NCBI GenBank assembly: GCA_963422415.1
Contig: OY729430.1
Coordinates: 2,108,001-2,172,000 of the forward strand
Length of the DNA stretch: 64,000 nucleotides
Reading direction: 5' to 3'
DNA from: Bin34 sp963422415
Lineage (GTDB): Bacteria; Chloroflexota; Anaerolineae; Caldilineales; Caldilineaceae
A program made the position numbers and the translations under genes. Below the pieces are notes generated by a model. It had not been told where the DNA came from. It made no database searches and worked only from the letters and a program-made list of their open reading frames with translations. Of this stretch, positions 8,839 to 17,332 are shown in pieces; the stretch's first letter is position 1, and each line of letters starts with the position of its first letter.

Positions 8839-9884
8839 ACGCCTCTCTCGCGGCAGACACGGAAATGGCGACGGATCCGGCCGCTGCGCTGTTGTCCGTG
8901 CGCAACCTGCAGACGCACTTCTTTTCCCGGGAAGGGACGGTGAAGGCGGTGGACGGCGTGAGCTTCGATGTCAGGCCGGGTGAAATTCTGGGCATAGCCG
9001 GAGAGAGCGGTTGCGGCAAGAGTGTGACAAGCCAGTCGATTCTGCGGATCCTGCCTCGGAATGGTCGGATCGTGGGGGGGGAGATCCTCTTTCGCCATGA
9101 AAATCAAGCCATCGACTTGGCGGCGACGGATCCGGACGGCAGGCGGATCAGAGACATTCGCGGCAAAGAGATTGCGATGATCTTTCAAGAGCCGATGACG
9201 GCGTTCAGCCCGGTGCATACCATCGGCAATCAAATCATCGAGACGATTCGCATTCACCAGAACGTGAGCCGGGAGGAAGCCCGGGATCAGGCCGTGGAAA
9301 TGCTGCACCGGGTCGGCATGCCCAATCCGGTTCGCAACATCGATCAGTACACTTTCAATCTGAGCGGCGGCATGCGCCAACGGGCGATGGTCGCCCTGTC
9401 GCTGTCCTGCCAGCCCAAGTTGCTGATCGCCGACGAGCCAACCACCGCCGTGGATGTCACCATCCAGGCGCAGATGCTGGAGCTGCTGCGCGAGATACAG
9501 GCTGATCTGGGCATGGCCATCATCATGATCACCCATGATCTGGGAGTCATTGCCGAATTGACCGATCGGGTAATGATCATGTACTTGGGCAAGGAAGTGG
9601 AGCAGGGTACGGTGGAGGACATCTTCCATCGTCCGCGCCATCCCTATACGCGCGGCCTGTTGGCCTCCATACCCAAGATGGAGCCGGGCCAAGTCGAGAT
9701 CGAGCCCATTGCGGGATCGGTGCCCAGTCCCTATGCCATGCCCACGGGGTGCAAGTTCCACCCTCGGTGCGCCGACTATATAGCGGGGGTGTGCGAGGTG
9801 CAGGATCCGCCCTTGACCGAGGTGGATCGGGGGCACGAGGTGAGCTGCTATCTGTACGATGGCATCGCGGAGTCCGCGGGATGA
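8835..9884 (+). CDS. Oligopeptide ABC importer ATPase, DppD/OppD-like
   Basis: A 349-residue cytoplasmic ATPase. Walker A is GESGCGKS (residues 56-63), the Q-loop is IFQEP, the signature is LSGGMRQR, Walker B is LLIADEPTTAVD, and the H-loop is MITHDLG. The C-terminal extension with spaced cysteines (GCKFHPRCADYIAGVC, then VSCYLYD) is the iron-sulfur/oligopeptide-transport C-terminal domain typical of DppD/OppD. The start ATG overlaps the permease stop and is preferred over the much longer upstream open frame. It works as a heterodimer with the next gene product. Confidence 0.93.
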   Translation: MNASLAADTEMATDPAAALLSVRNLQTHFFSREGTVKAVDGVSFDVRPGEILGIAGESGCGKSVTSQSILRILPRNGRIVGGEILFRHENQAIDLAATDPDGRRIRDIRGKEIAMIFQEPMTAFSPVHTIGNQIIETIRIHQNVSREEARDQAVEMLHRVGMPNPVRNIDQYTFNLSGGMRQRAMVALSLSCQPKLLIADEPTTAVDVTIQAQMLELLREIQADLGMAIIMITHDLGVIAELTDRVMIMYLGKEVEQGTVEDIFHRPRHPYTRGLLASIPKMEPGQVEIEPIAGSVPSPYAMPTGCKFHPRCADYIAGVCEVQDPPLTEVDRGHEVSCYLYDGIAESAG

Positions 9885-10996
9885 CCACCGCCGATCCCGT
9901 TGCGACCATGGGCGTCCCTGCCGTCAAGCCAACGACGGATACCGAATCTAGGGGGGCGATGGATGAGCGCGCCATCATCTCAGTGCGTGACCTGGTCAAG
10001 TATTTTCCTATCGAAACCGGCCTCTTGCGCCGGGATCAGGGTCAGGTCAAGGCAGTGGATGGCGTCACCTTCGACTTGAGGGAGGGCGAGACCTTGGCCT
10101 TGGTGGGAGAGAGTGGCTGTGGCAAGACGACCACCAGCCATTGTGTCATCCAGGCGCAGAAGCCTACCGCTGGGCAGGTGTGGTTTCGGATGGACGGCGC
10201 CGATTCCCCTGTGGACCTGACCCGGTTGGAGAAGGGGGATCTGAAGACTGCACGCCGCAATATTCGCATGATCTATCAGGATCCGTACTCGTCGCTGAAC
10301 CCGCGCATGAACTTGTTGCAGATCATTGGCGAGCCCTTGGTGATCAACCGCATGGTGCGGAATCAGGCCGAACTGCAGGAGCGGGTGGCCGAACTGCTGC
10401 GCATGGTCCGTCTGGATCCCAGCGCCATGAATCGGTACCCTCATGCCTTCAGTGGCGGTCAACGCCAACGCATTGCGATTGCGCGGGCCTTGTCTCTCTC
10501 CCCCAAGGTCGTGATTGCCGACGAGGCCGTGTCGGCTCTTGACGTTTCCGTGCAAGCCCAGATATTGAATCTGCTGAAGGAACTCCAGACGCAGTTGGGT
10601 CTCACCTATCTCTTTGTGGCCCACAATCTGGCGGTGGTGAAATATGAGGCGGATCGCGTGGCAGTGATGTACGCCGGGAAAATCGTGGAGACCGGGGAGA
10701 CCGAAGAGCTGTACACCAAACCGCGGCATCCCTATACCGAGGCGCTGATATCGGCGGCCCCCAATCCGGATCCGGACACCAAGAACCGGCCTCGCATCGT
10801 GTTGTCCGGCGATGTCGCCGACCCCGGCAACCTACCCGGTGGCTGTTCCTTTCACCCGCGTTGTCAATATGCGCAGGAGCGGTGCCGACAAGAAGCCCCC
10901 GCCTTGATCAACCTCGCCAACGCCGATGCACCGATTCACCAGTCCGCCTGCCACTTCGCCGACGAACTGGAACTGGTGGGCATAGCCGGTGGGTAG
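9881..10996 (+). CDS. Oligopeptide ABC importer ATPase, DppF/OppF-like
   Basis: A 371-residue ATPase, ATGA-coupled to the preceding one. Walker A is GESGCGKT (76-83), the Q-loop is IYQDPYSSLNPR, typical of DppF, the signature is FSGGQRQR, and the C-terminal Cys pattern GGCSFHPRCQYAQERC is present. The stretch after Walker B reads IADEAVSALD instead of the usual DEPTSALD, and the H-loop reads VAHNL rather than SHDL; the catalytic Glu and His are kept, so it is probably active. About 28 residues before the conserved core are unusual, and an internal ATG (MDERAIIS) is an alternative start. Confidence 0.92.
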   Translation: MTTADPVATMGVPAVKPTTDTESRGAMDERAIISVRDLVKYFPIETGLLRRDQGQVKAVDGVTFDLREGETLALVGESGCGKTTTSHCVIQAQKPTAGQVWFRMDGADSPVDLTRLEKGDLKTARRNIRMIYQDPYSSLNPRMNLLQIIGEPLVINRMVRNQAELQERVAELLRMVRLDPSAMNRYPHAFSGGQRQRIAIARALSLSPKVVIADEAVSALDVSVQAQILNLLKELQTQLGLTYLFVAHNLAVVKYEADRVAVMYAGKIVETGETEELYTKPRHPYTEALISAAPNPDPDTKNRPRIVLSGDVADPGNLPGGCSFHPRCQYAQERCRQEAPALINLANADAPIHQSACHFADELELVGIAGG

Positions 10997-11019
10997 CGCG
11001 AAACGAAAGGAGGCGCGCC

Positions 11020-12174
11020 ATGATTGACACCAAGGCGACGGTGGGACAGCCATTGGATCTGACGCCTGCCGCGGATTCCGATCAGCAGTTGCAGGTAGCC
11101 TCCCAGTGGCAGCTGATACGCTGGCGTTTCGGGCAACACAAGCTCGCGGTCGTCTCTCTGGCGATCGTCGGCGTTTTTTACTTCGTCGCCATCTTCGCCG
11201 AGTTCGTCGCCCCCTATGATCCGTATGAATTCAAGGCCGAACTGACCTTGTCGCCCCCACAGCCCATCCGTTTTTTTGACGCCGACGGCAATTTCCACCT
11301 GCGCCCTTTCGTGTATCCCCTGGAAAAGGGTCTGGATCCTGTGACATATGCTCCCGTCTATGTTCCTGACGAGACGATTCGCCACTCTTTGCGCCTGTTC
11401 GTGAAAGGAGATCCCTACAAGCTGTGGGGCTTGTTCGAGAGCGACATCCATCTGTTTGGGATCGAGGACACCGACGCCCGCTTTTCGTTGCTGGGACAGG
11501 ATACGGTAGGGCGGGATCTGTTCACGCGGATCGTCTATGGGTCCCGCATCTCGCTCACCATTGGCTTGGTGGGGGTCGCCATGAGTTTCTTTCTGGGCAT
11601 CCTCATTGGCGGACTGTCGGGATATCTGGGTGGTGTCGTGGACATGGTGATCCAGCGCATCATCGAGTCGTTGCGGGCGTTGCCGACCCTGCCGCTGTGG
11701 ATGGCCTTGAGCGTGGCGTTGCCGCATGACTGGCCCGTTGTAAGGACGTACTTTGCCATTGTCCTCATTCTGTCCATCGTGGGCTGGACCGGCATCGCCC
11801 GCGTGGTGCGGGGTCGTTTTTTCGCCTTGCGCGAAGAGGACTTCGTCGGTGCGGCCGAACTGGATGGCGCGGGCAACTTGCGCATCATCTTTCATTACCT
11901 TCTGCCTTCCTTCATGAGCTACATCATCGCACGTCTGACCTTGGCGATACCGCAGATGATTCTGGGTGAGACCGCTCTCAGCTTCATCGGTCTGGGCCTG
12001 CAGGCGCCCGCCATCAGCTGGGGTGTGCTGCTCAAGGATGCACAGGCCATTCGAGTGCTGGCCCTGTCTCCATGGCTGTTGCTGCCGACGGTCTTTGTGG
12101 TGGTCAGCATTCTGGCCTTCAACTTTGTGGGGGACGGCTTGCGCGACGCCGCCGACCCCTATACGCATGTCTAA
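11020..12174 (+). CDS. ABC importer permease, DppC/OppC-like
   Basis: A 384-residue permease with a strong ribosome-binding site (aaaggagg, 11005-11012) that fixes the start at 11020. An N-terminal cytoplasmic stretch (QWQLIRWRFGQHKLAVVSL) leads to the first membrane span. A long periplasmic insertion (~residues 50-150) follows, then LGQDTVGRDLFTRIVYGSRISL and the EAA loop (EEDFVGAAELDGAGNLRIIFHYLLP), both hallmarks of the DppC subfamily. The long insertion is typical of DppC relatives that pair with ~650-700-residue binding proteins. It is the second permease of the importer; the gene order B-D-F-C is less usual than B-C-D-F. Confidence 0.92.
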   Translation: MIDTKATVGQPLDLTPAADSDQQLQVASQWQLIRWRFGQHKLAVVSLAIVGVFYFVAIFAEFVAPYDPYEFKAELTLSPPQPIRFFDADGNFHLRPFVYPLEKGLDPVTYAPVYVPDETIRHSLRLFVKGDPYKLWGLFESDIHLFGIEDTDARFSLLGQDTVGRDLFTRIVYGSRISLTIGLVGVAMSFFLGILIGGLSGYLGGVVDMVIQRIIESLRALPTLPLWMALSVALPHDWPVVRTYFAIVLILSIVGWTGIARVVRGRFFALREEDFVGAAELDGAGNLRIIFHYLLPSFMSYIIARLTLAIPQMILGETALSFIGLGLQAPAISWGVLLKDAQAIRVLALSPWLLLPTVFVVVSILAFNFVGDGLRDAADPYTHV

Positions 12175-12233
12175 TCCGGTTGTATAAGTTGAGAGGACAA
12201 GCCCCACGGCCCGCAGGGCAAGGGAAGGCGCCG

Positions 12234-13115
12234 ATGAAACCATTTGTAGTGTCCAACGACATCAGAGACGACAGTGCAGCATTGCGGCAGCGTGCCGATC
12301 GTGACGGGTATCTGTTTCTGCAAGATCTCGCCAACAAGGAGGCCATCTTGGAGGCCCGGCGTGACATAGCGTCAATCTTGAATGGTGTGGGCTGGCTTGA
12401 GGTCGGCACAGATCCAGGCGAAGCCATTACGCGTCATCCCGCGGTTCTGGCAGGAACCCCGGACTTCACGCCAGTGTACGACACCATCCAATGCTTGGAA
12501 TCCTTCCATTCTCTGGCCCATGACACGGCCATTTGGAGTCTCCTGCAACGTCTCTTGGGACCGGACATGGTGTTGCAACCCAGCAACATCGCCCGCGTGA
12601 TTTTCCCGAGCGGGCTTGAACATACCACGCCGGCCCATCAGGACTTCGTTCATATCCAGGGCACCGAGGATGTCTGGACCGCTTGGCTGTCGCTGGGAGA
12701 CTGTCCCGCAAGTCTGGGCGGATTGAGCATACTGACCGGATCCCACAAGAAGGGCGTATTGCCGGTATCCAAATCCTTGGGTGCCGGCGGCCTGCGCGCG
12801 CATTTCGAAAGAATTGGCGGAGAGTGGGTTTCGAGTCCCTTCACCTTGGGAGACGTGCTCTTTTTCCACAGTCTCACCGTGCACCGGGGGCTACCCAACC
12901 GTTCCGGCAACCGCATTCGCCTTTCCGTGGACTATCGCTATCAAAGAGCGTCGGACCCCATCATGGACAAGGTGCTCACCCCGCATCAAGGCCGCCTCTC
13001 GTGGGAGGAGGTCTATCAAGGGTGGAAATCGGACCAATATCAGTATCACTGGCGAAAGTTTGCTCTCAAGCCGGTACTCAAGGAAGCTGTGGAAGTAGTG
13101 GCAAAAACTGGGTGA
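12234..13115 (+). CDS. Phytanoyl-CoA dioxygenase (PhyH) family protein
   Basis: A 293-residue Fe(II)/2-oxoglutarate oxygenase. H135-x-D137 lies in TTPAHQDFVHIQG, the distal H217 in SLTVHRGLPN, and the 2-oxoglutarate Arg in NRIRLSVDYRYQ. The start at 12234 was chosen over the longer open frame because the upstream part runs into the permease. It follows the importer permease by 59 bases on the same strand, so it probably acts on the imported solute (inference). It shares little sequence with the PhyH protein at 4083-4835 beyond the catalytic residues. Confidence 0.88.
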   Translation: MKPFVVSNDIRDDSAALRQRADRDGYLFLQDLANKEAILEARRDIASILNGVGWLEVGTDPGEAITRHPAVLAGTPDFTPVYDTIQCLESFHSLAHDTAIWSLLQRLLGPDMVLQPSNIARVIFPSGLEHTTPAHQDFVHIQGTEDVWTAWLSLGDCPASLGGLSILTGSHKKGVLPVSKSLGAGGLRAHFERIGGEWVSSPFTLGDVLFFHSLTVHRGLPNRSGNRIRLSVDYRYQRASDPIMDKVLTPHQGRLSWEEVYQGWKSDQYQYHWRKFALKPVLKEAVEVVAKTG

Positions 13116-13633
13116 AGGGGCTAGAGAGGCGAGATTGCCCTTTGTTCCTTGTCCTGTATGAGAAGGGCGGCATACTGCTGTTTTCACTTTGCATGCAAAG
13201 TGAAAACGTACAATCAGACAATAGATCTTCAAGGGTGGCTAACGTGTAGTTGCATGGCAGTGACAGAGGATTTTTTCCTGGCCTTTGAAGATCTGGTGTC
13301 CATGGGGGGTCGTTGTTGCGTTGAGAAAGGCGGGAGCGACTGGGGGTAACCTTGACCACGCACGGTAATTGTCTACGGGACGGTATGGTCAGGTATGGTT
13401 GCAGCAGAAGACTTGATGGCATGGGTAGCGAAGGGCGTCTGCATCTCTGATGATCAAGTACCGAAAGCCTGTGACTGGGAAATATGAATTCAATCCGTGT
13501 AATCCGCTCTTTCTGAGGGATTCTGGTCGCGCTATTCCTGTATATCCGCGGGCTCCGGGCCGCTAGGTGGGTGGGGCTCCCGACCGGTGTATACTGCCGG
13601 CTGTCCATACCTTGACCCAAGTACAATGGCCCC
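13116..13633. other. Intergenic region holding a long perfect palindrome
   Basis: No coding sequence is convincing here; the small overlapping frames are not recognisable. The one clear structure is the 28-base palindrome at 13180-13207. The stretch marks the border between the metabolic importer operon and the accessory region that runs to about 40 kb. Confidence 0.5.
13180..13207. repeat. 28-bp perfect palindrome without spacer
   Basis: The left half gttttcactttgca is followed directly by its exact reverse complement tgcaaagtgaaaac. It is AT-rich with no loop, and no T-run follows on either strand, so it does not look like a terminator. It lies 65 bases after the dioxygenase stop and about 430 bases before the coiled-coil gene. 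A dimeric regulator operator, a site-specific recombination site or a replication/packaging signal are possible; the sequence alone does not decide. Confidence 0.85.
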
Positions 13634-14935
13634 ATGCATCTCTCTGTTTCCCCCGCCACCCCTGACCGCGCCCCGGCGGAATCTGGTGCCTTGCGCACCG
13701 CCCTGACTGTCACCCTACGTCAGGGCTTGGCCACGTTGCAACGGCTGCCCGCCACCGCGGGACCCACCGCCCACCGCCTGACACAGCAGGGTCAAACCTG
13801 CCTGCGGCAGATCGCCACCGCCGCGGCCCGTACCCTGCCACAACTGGCCGCGTGGGTGGTGCAGTGGGCAACCACCGTGGTTCGATACGCAGCACCGCAA
13901 ACGTCGCTGGACCCGGATTTGGAGGCACAACTGACAGAGCTGGAAGCGGCCCTCGGTGGCTCTGCACCCCAGCCTCCGAATGACCGCCTGATAGCGGTGC
14001 TGCGCACCTTGGCGGGTCGACTGGCTGGGCTGGATCAGAAGGTGGACCATCTGGATCAAAAGGTGAATCATCTGGATCAGAAAGTGGACCATCTAGATCA
14101 GAAAGTGGACCATCTGGATCAAAAGGTGAATCATCTGGATCAGAAGGTGGACCATCTGGATCAGAAAGTCGACAAGGGATTTCAGGCGGCGGCGGCAGAT
14201 CGGCAACGTCTGGACGGTAAAATCGACCGCTTGGAACAGAAAGTCGACAGGGGATTCCAGGCGGCGGCGGCAGATCGGCAACGTCTGGACGGTAAAATCG
14301 ACCGCTTGGAACAGAAAGTCGACAGGGGATTCCAGCGACTGGAGGGCAGAATGGATACCGATTTCCGGACCCTGCAAAAGTCGCAAGACCGCTTTCACCA
14401 GCGCTTGGAGGATGTGGCGGCGGCACTGGATTACGGGGCGGGTCTGGAACAGCGGGCCCGGGACGAAGTGGAAGCGTGTGTGGACACCTTGGATGGAGAG
14501 TTGGCTTGTACGCTGCTGTGGCATGATCGTTGGGATTTGCGGCAGTGGTCAGCCTTGACCCAACGCTTGGGTCTCCCTGCAGATACGCCCGCCGTGGAGA
14601 CCTGCGATCTACTCTACTTGGTAGAGCATGAACCTGCGCAGCACAGGGTGCTGGTGGTGGGCGAAGTCTCCGCCCGTCTGAACCGCACCCGGCTACAGAA
14701 AATAGTCCGGGCCCGAGAGGCCTTGGAAACTACCGGGCACCTCGTGGTGGCGACCGTGTGGGGGACGGAAAAGGTCCCTCCACGCGTGGTGGCAGCGGCG
14801 GTAGCCGCCGGGGTCCTGCTGCTGCAATGGCAACACAACGACCGCTATGAGCGGGTATGGCAGTCTGTGGGTGCACCCGATCTGCCTGCCGCCCTGACTA
14901 CTGCTTTGGAACTAGAACGGCTCGGCGAAGCCTAA
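13634..14935 (+). CDS. Coiled-coil protein with divergent PD-(D/E)XK-like C-terminal domain
   Basis: A 433-residue protein in three parts. Residues 1-130 are Ala/Thr/Arg-rich with amphipathic helices. Residues ~133-260 are a long coiled coil: seven copies of LDQKV(D/N)H, then two near-identical 25-residue units (GFQAAAADRQRLDGKIDRLEQ...). Residues ~290-433 form a compact alpha/beta domain with CDLLYLVEH, then RVLVVGEVSARLN, then HLVVATVWGTEKVPP. The D...GEVS arrangement resembles the PD-(D/E)XK nuclease-like domain that follows coiled coils in DUF3782-type proteins, but the catalytic Lys is Ser, so it may be inactive. Function unknown. Confidence 0.75.
   Translation: MHLSVSPATPDRAPAESGALRTALTVTLRQGLATLQRLPATAGPTAHRLTQQGQTCLRQIATAAARTLPQLAAWVVQWATTVVRYAAPQTSLDPDLEAQLTELEAALGGSAPQPPNDRLIAVLRTLAGRLAGLDQKVDHLDQKVNHLDQKVDHLDQKVDHLDQKVNHLDQKVDHLDQKVDKGFQAAAADRQRLDGKIDRLEQKVDRGFQAAAADRQRLDGKIDRLEQKVDRGFQRLEGRMDTDFRTLQKSQDRFHQRLEDVAAALDYGAGLEQRARDEVEACVDTLDGELACTLLWHDRWDLRQWSALTQRLGLPADTPAVETCDLLYLVEHEPAQHRVLVVGEVSARLNRTRLQKIVRAREALETTGHLVVATVWGTEKVPPRVVAAAVAAGVLLLQWQHNDRYERVWQSVGAPDLPAALTTALELERLGEA
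14030..14176 (+). repeat. Seven 21-bp in-frame tandem repeats
   Basis: Units begin at 14030, 14051, 14072, 14093, 14114, 14135 and 14156, with consensus ctggatcagaaagtggacca plus t. Each encodes one heptad of the coiled coil (LDQKVDH or LDQKVNH; the last is LDQKVDK). The near identity at DNA level means copy number can change by slippage or recombination without shifting the frame. Confidence 0.95.
14177..14326 (+). repeat. Two 75-bp in-frame tandem repeats
   Basis: 14177-14251 and 14252-14326 differ at a single position (ttt versus ttc) and a third copy begins (ggattccag) before diverging. Each encodes 25 residues continuing the coiled coil of the surrounding gene. Confidence 0.95.
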
Positions 14936-16008
14936 CGGCGACCCGCCGCAGGGTACGATCCAAGGACTTGGGGTCGGCACCGCGTCACCCCGGCTTGGAA
15001 CTTTGCTGGAGGAACCTCATTCTGTTCTTTTGTCTGTCTCGCCTTTCGCTCTAGACACTGCTGTAGGCTGCTGCTGGTCGGGATTGGGGTTTGGCCGGTG
15101 GCCTTCCCGCCAGCTATGCTGCACGCGAGTCATTTGCACTGCCCTGATGAAGCGGTTTGGATGGTGTGTCCCACAGCTCGCCTAAGAAAACCAGCCCGTG
15201 CTCCCACGTATTCCTCTCCCATCTACGTACCGCCCAAGGAGTTGCGCGAGAACGAGAAAGTGTACCGGGCCTGATATCGTTGTTCGAGTGGAGTATTCCA
15301 GTCGCGCTGTCTGGACGAGTACAGCAAGTACAGCAGTCCCTAGGAGCCGCCCCGTGCTGGCAGCTACGTTACATCTGGTGACAATCACGCCGGCGAGGGC
15401 CTTGACAGCAAATTAGATGGAGCCTGCGGTCCGGCGACTCCTTCATGCATGTTGTAATAACAGCATCAAGCGTACACCTAAGACTCCGATTCACTACATC
15501 TGCTACAGACGGCCCGGAATACGTCCCCGTGCATTCCGATGTTGTATAACTGGACCACTTCTGCACAGATCTCATCCTGCTACTCCGGCAAACAGAGGCC
15601 AAGTTGTCAGCCTCTCTGTGGGGTAGGTCTTCTGCCCCAGCACCGCGGTGTCCCCGCGCGGGGACAAGAAGGCTTCAGCGTCCAATGAGCTGGCGACACC
15701 AAGGTTGAAGCTGATTGATATATTGGAAAAGATTCGCCTACTGCCGACGCTAACTATGTAGGGGAGAATCCCGCGATCCTAATGATTGCCAGCAGTGGCG
15801 CTAGAGGGTTTTCACTCTCCGATTGATATCAGGGCCTTTCAAGGCGGGGACTGAACGGCCCGCCTTGCAGCAGATGCGAACGACAAGATTGCACGGAGCT
15901 GCTACAAGCCTGACGGATGGATAGTGGAGCAGGAAAAAGCAGCCCCGTCCCTGACAGCGCGGAAGCACCGGAACTTTGTATGGGATGCCTATACAAAGTC
16001 ACAGCTCA
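14936..16008. other. Long intergenic region, no gene recognised
   Basis: Over 1 kb without a supported gene on either strand; all open frames are short. Three small symmetrical structures are present: gtccccgcgcggggac (15650-15665), a 9-base stem aaggcggg-type hairpin at 15840-15867, and the inverted repeat at 15973-15999. It may be a graveyard of a lost gene, but nothing is recognisable. Confidence 0.5.
15973..15999. repeat. Inverted repeat just downstream of arsR
   Basis: Perfect 9-base arms actttgtat / atacaaagt flank a 9-base spacer, ending 10 bases past the arsR stop on the transcribed strand. The position suits transcript-end processing, but there is no T-run, so a rho-independent terminator is not supported. 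Confidence 0.5.
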
Positions 16009-16314
16009 TCAGTATCGGTCCATTGCAGTCACTTCTGTGCAACAGGCCTCCGTCAGGTAGCCGAGAAGAGACTGCATGGCCTGAAAATCCACTCTGTAGC
16101 ACAGGGAACGCCCCCTGCGACAGCAGGTCACGACACTACCTTGTTTGAGTTCCTTGAGATGAAAGGAACAAGTTGAGGCGGGCACGTGCAGACGCTGCGA
16201 AATAGTGCTCGCGGCAAGACCGCGGGGTCCAGCACGTACCAGCAGCCTGAAGATGTCCAGGCGGGTTTCCTGTGCCAAGGCAGAAAGCATCGCCAGCGTC
16301 CTGTGCTTGTTCAT
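16009..16314 (-). CDS. arsR: ArsR-family transcriptional repressor
   Basis: A 101-residue winged-helix protein: AMLSALAQETRLDIFRLLVRAG, the recognition helix region ISQRLHVPASTCSFHLKELKQGSVV, and a beta-wing with RGRSLCYRV. Candidate As(III) ligands are the paired Cys in VVTCCRRG and in the C-terminal EACCTEV. ArsR proteins leave DNA when As(III) binds, which turns on arsenic detoxification. The gene overlaps arsM by four bases (ATGA) and is downstream of it, so repressor and methyltransferase are made together. The palindrome at 17293-17320 is its likely operator. Confidence 0.9.
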   Translation of the reverse strand: MNKHRTLAMLSALAQETRLDIFRLLVRAGPRGLAASTISQRLHVPASTCSFHLKELKQGSVVTCCRRGRSLCYRVDFQAMQSLLGYLTEACCTEVTAMDRY

Positions 16315-17243
16315 GGCGTTGAGTCAAAGGCAGGCTTTTTCGCTCGCACAAAGGCCGACATGAACTTCCCGGACGCCGCTTGGGCCATCTCGGCAGCTTG
16401 CTCGCCCAGATTTGCGAACAGTGCCTGGGTATCCGCCAGATCGTAGATCCGGGTGGGCTCAATCTCGATTTTGCTGAAGCCGGCATCCGTTAGATAGCTG
16501 CGGTACTGCTCTTCCGTAAGAGCGCCTGCCACGCAGCCGATCCATAGTTCAACGCTCTCGCGCACACGTGCATCCACTGGACCGCGCACCACGATGTCAG
16601 ACACCGCCAAACGTCCCCCAGGCGTAAGCACACGGAACGCCTCGGCCAGTGCACGTGGCTTGTCAGCCGAGAGGTTGATGACACAGTTGGAAATGATCAC
16701 ATTGACACTGCTGTCCGGCAGCGGGATGTTTTCGATCTCGCCTTTCAGGAACTCCACGTTCGCCATATTGGCCGTTGCCTGGTTTTTCCGGGCCAGCGCC
16801 AGCATTTCGTCGGTCATGTCAAGGCCGTAGGCTTTGCCGGTTGGGCCCACGCGCTGTGCCGACAGCAGCACGTCGATTCCGCCGCCCGATCCGAGATCCA
16901 ATACGATTTCCCCCTCCGACAGTGTGGCCAAGGCCGCTGGATTCCCGCAGCCACGCGACGCCAGTACGGCCTCTTCCGGCAAGCATTCCGTTTCGGCTTC
17001 GGAGTACAGGTTTGTCGTCACGGGATCGACAGTGGTTGCCGTGCCACACTCACAACCACATCCGCGGGCAGGAACGGAGGCTTCGTTCGTTGGACCACAG
17101 CAGGCGGTCGCTGCAGCGACCGCCTGCTGCGCTACCTGTCCATACTTGTCACGGACGATGGTGCGCAGATCTTCGGCGGTGTTTTTGTCATCGGTTTGTA
17201 TCACATCTGGTATGGCACTATCGGGCATTGTATTTTTCATCAT
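16311..17243 (-). CDS. arsM: Arsenite S-adenosylmethionine methyltransferase
   Basis: A 310-residue class I methyltransferase that converts As(III) to methylated, volatile species. The SAM-binding motif is VLDLGSGGGIDVLLSA, followed by GLDMTDEMLALAR. The three arsenic-binding cysteines of ArsM enzymes match SRGCGNP, ISNCVINL and WIGCVAG, and extra cysteines (TACCGPT, GCGCECG) occur in the N-terminus. The start at the second in-frame ATG is chosen because agggag (17250-17255, complement) sits 6 bases before it; the upstream ATG at 17267 has no such site. It is the first gene of a two-gene arsM-arsR operon. The N-terminal Cys cluster may be an additional metal site. Confidence 0.93.
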   Translation of the reverse strand: MMKNTMPDSAIPDVIQTDDKNTAEDLRTIVRDKYGQVAQQAVAAATACCGPTNEASVPARGCGCECGTATTVDPVTTNLYSEAETECLPEEAVLASRGCGNPAALATLSEGEIVLDLGSGGGIDVLLSAQRVGPTGKAYGLDMTDEMLALARKNQATANMANVEFLKGEIENIPLPDSSVNVIISNCVINLSADKPRALAEAFRVLTPGGRLAVSDIVVRGPVDARVRESVELWIGCVAGALTEEQYRSYLTDAGFSKIEIEPTRIYDLADTQALFANLGEQAAEMAQAASGKFMSAFVRAKKPAFDSTP

Positions 17244-17292
17244 GGCATTCTCCCTGCATTTCGGCACTAGGACTCTCGTCTACACCCAAAAT

Positions 17293-17320
17293 AATTCTAT
17301 AATTCCAATAATATAGAATT
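17293..17320 (-). promoter_or_regulatory. Putative ArsR operator and arsMR promoter
   Basis: Perfect 9-base arms aattctata / tatagaatt are separated by 10 bases, about 50 bases upstream of the arsM start, in a very AT-rich stretch. ArsR-family repressors bind such AT-rich inverted repeats over the -35/-10 region. Exact hexamers cannot be assigned with confidence. Confidence 0.6.
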
Positions 17321-17332
17321 AATGAAAAGAAA

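Noticed and set aside
10936..12243. 435-codon antisense frame opposite the DppC-like permease
   Set aside because: Charged, low-complexity translation typical of antisense of membrane proteins; the sense gene has a strong ribosome-binding site and family motifs.
13710..14524. Long antisense frames opposite the coiled-coil gene, including proline/aspartate-rich repeats
   Set aside because: They arise automatically from the tandem repeats of the sense gene and have no translation signals.
15650..15665. gtccccgcgcggggac, resembling the core of a type I-E CRISPR repeat
   Set aside because: Single copy; no second repeat or spacer-like spacing within the surrounding kilobase and no cas gene in the window.
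15840..15867. 9-base stem hairpin (caaggcggg / cccgccttg)
   Set aside because: No T-run on either strand and no gene ends nearby, so neither a terminator nor a riboswitch can be argued.
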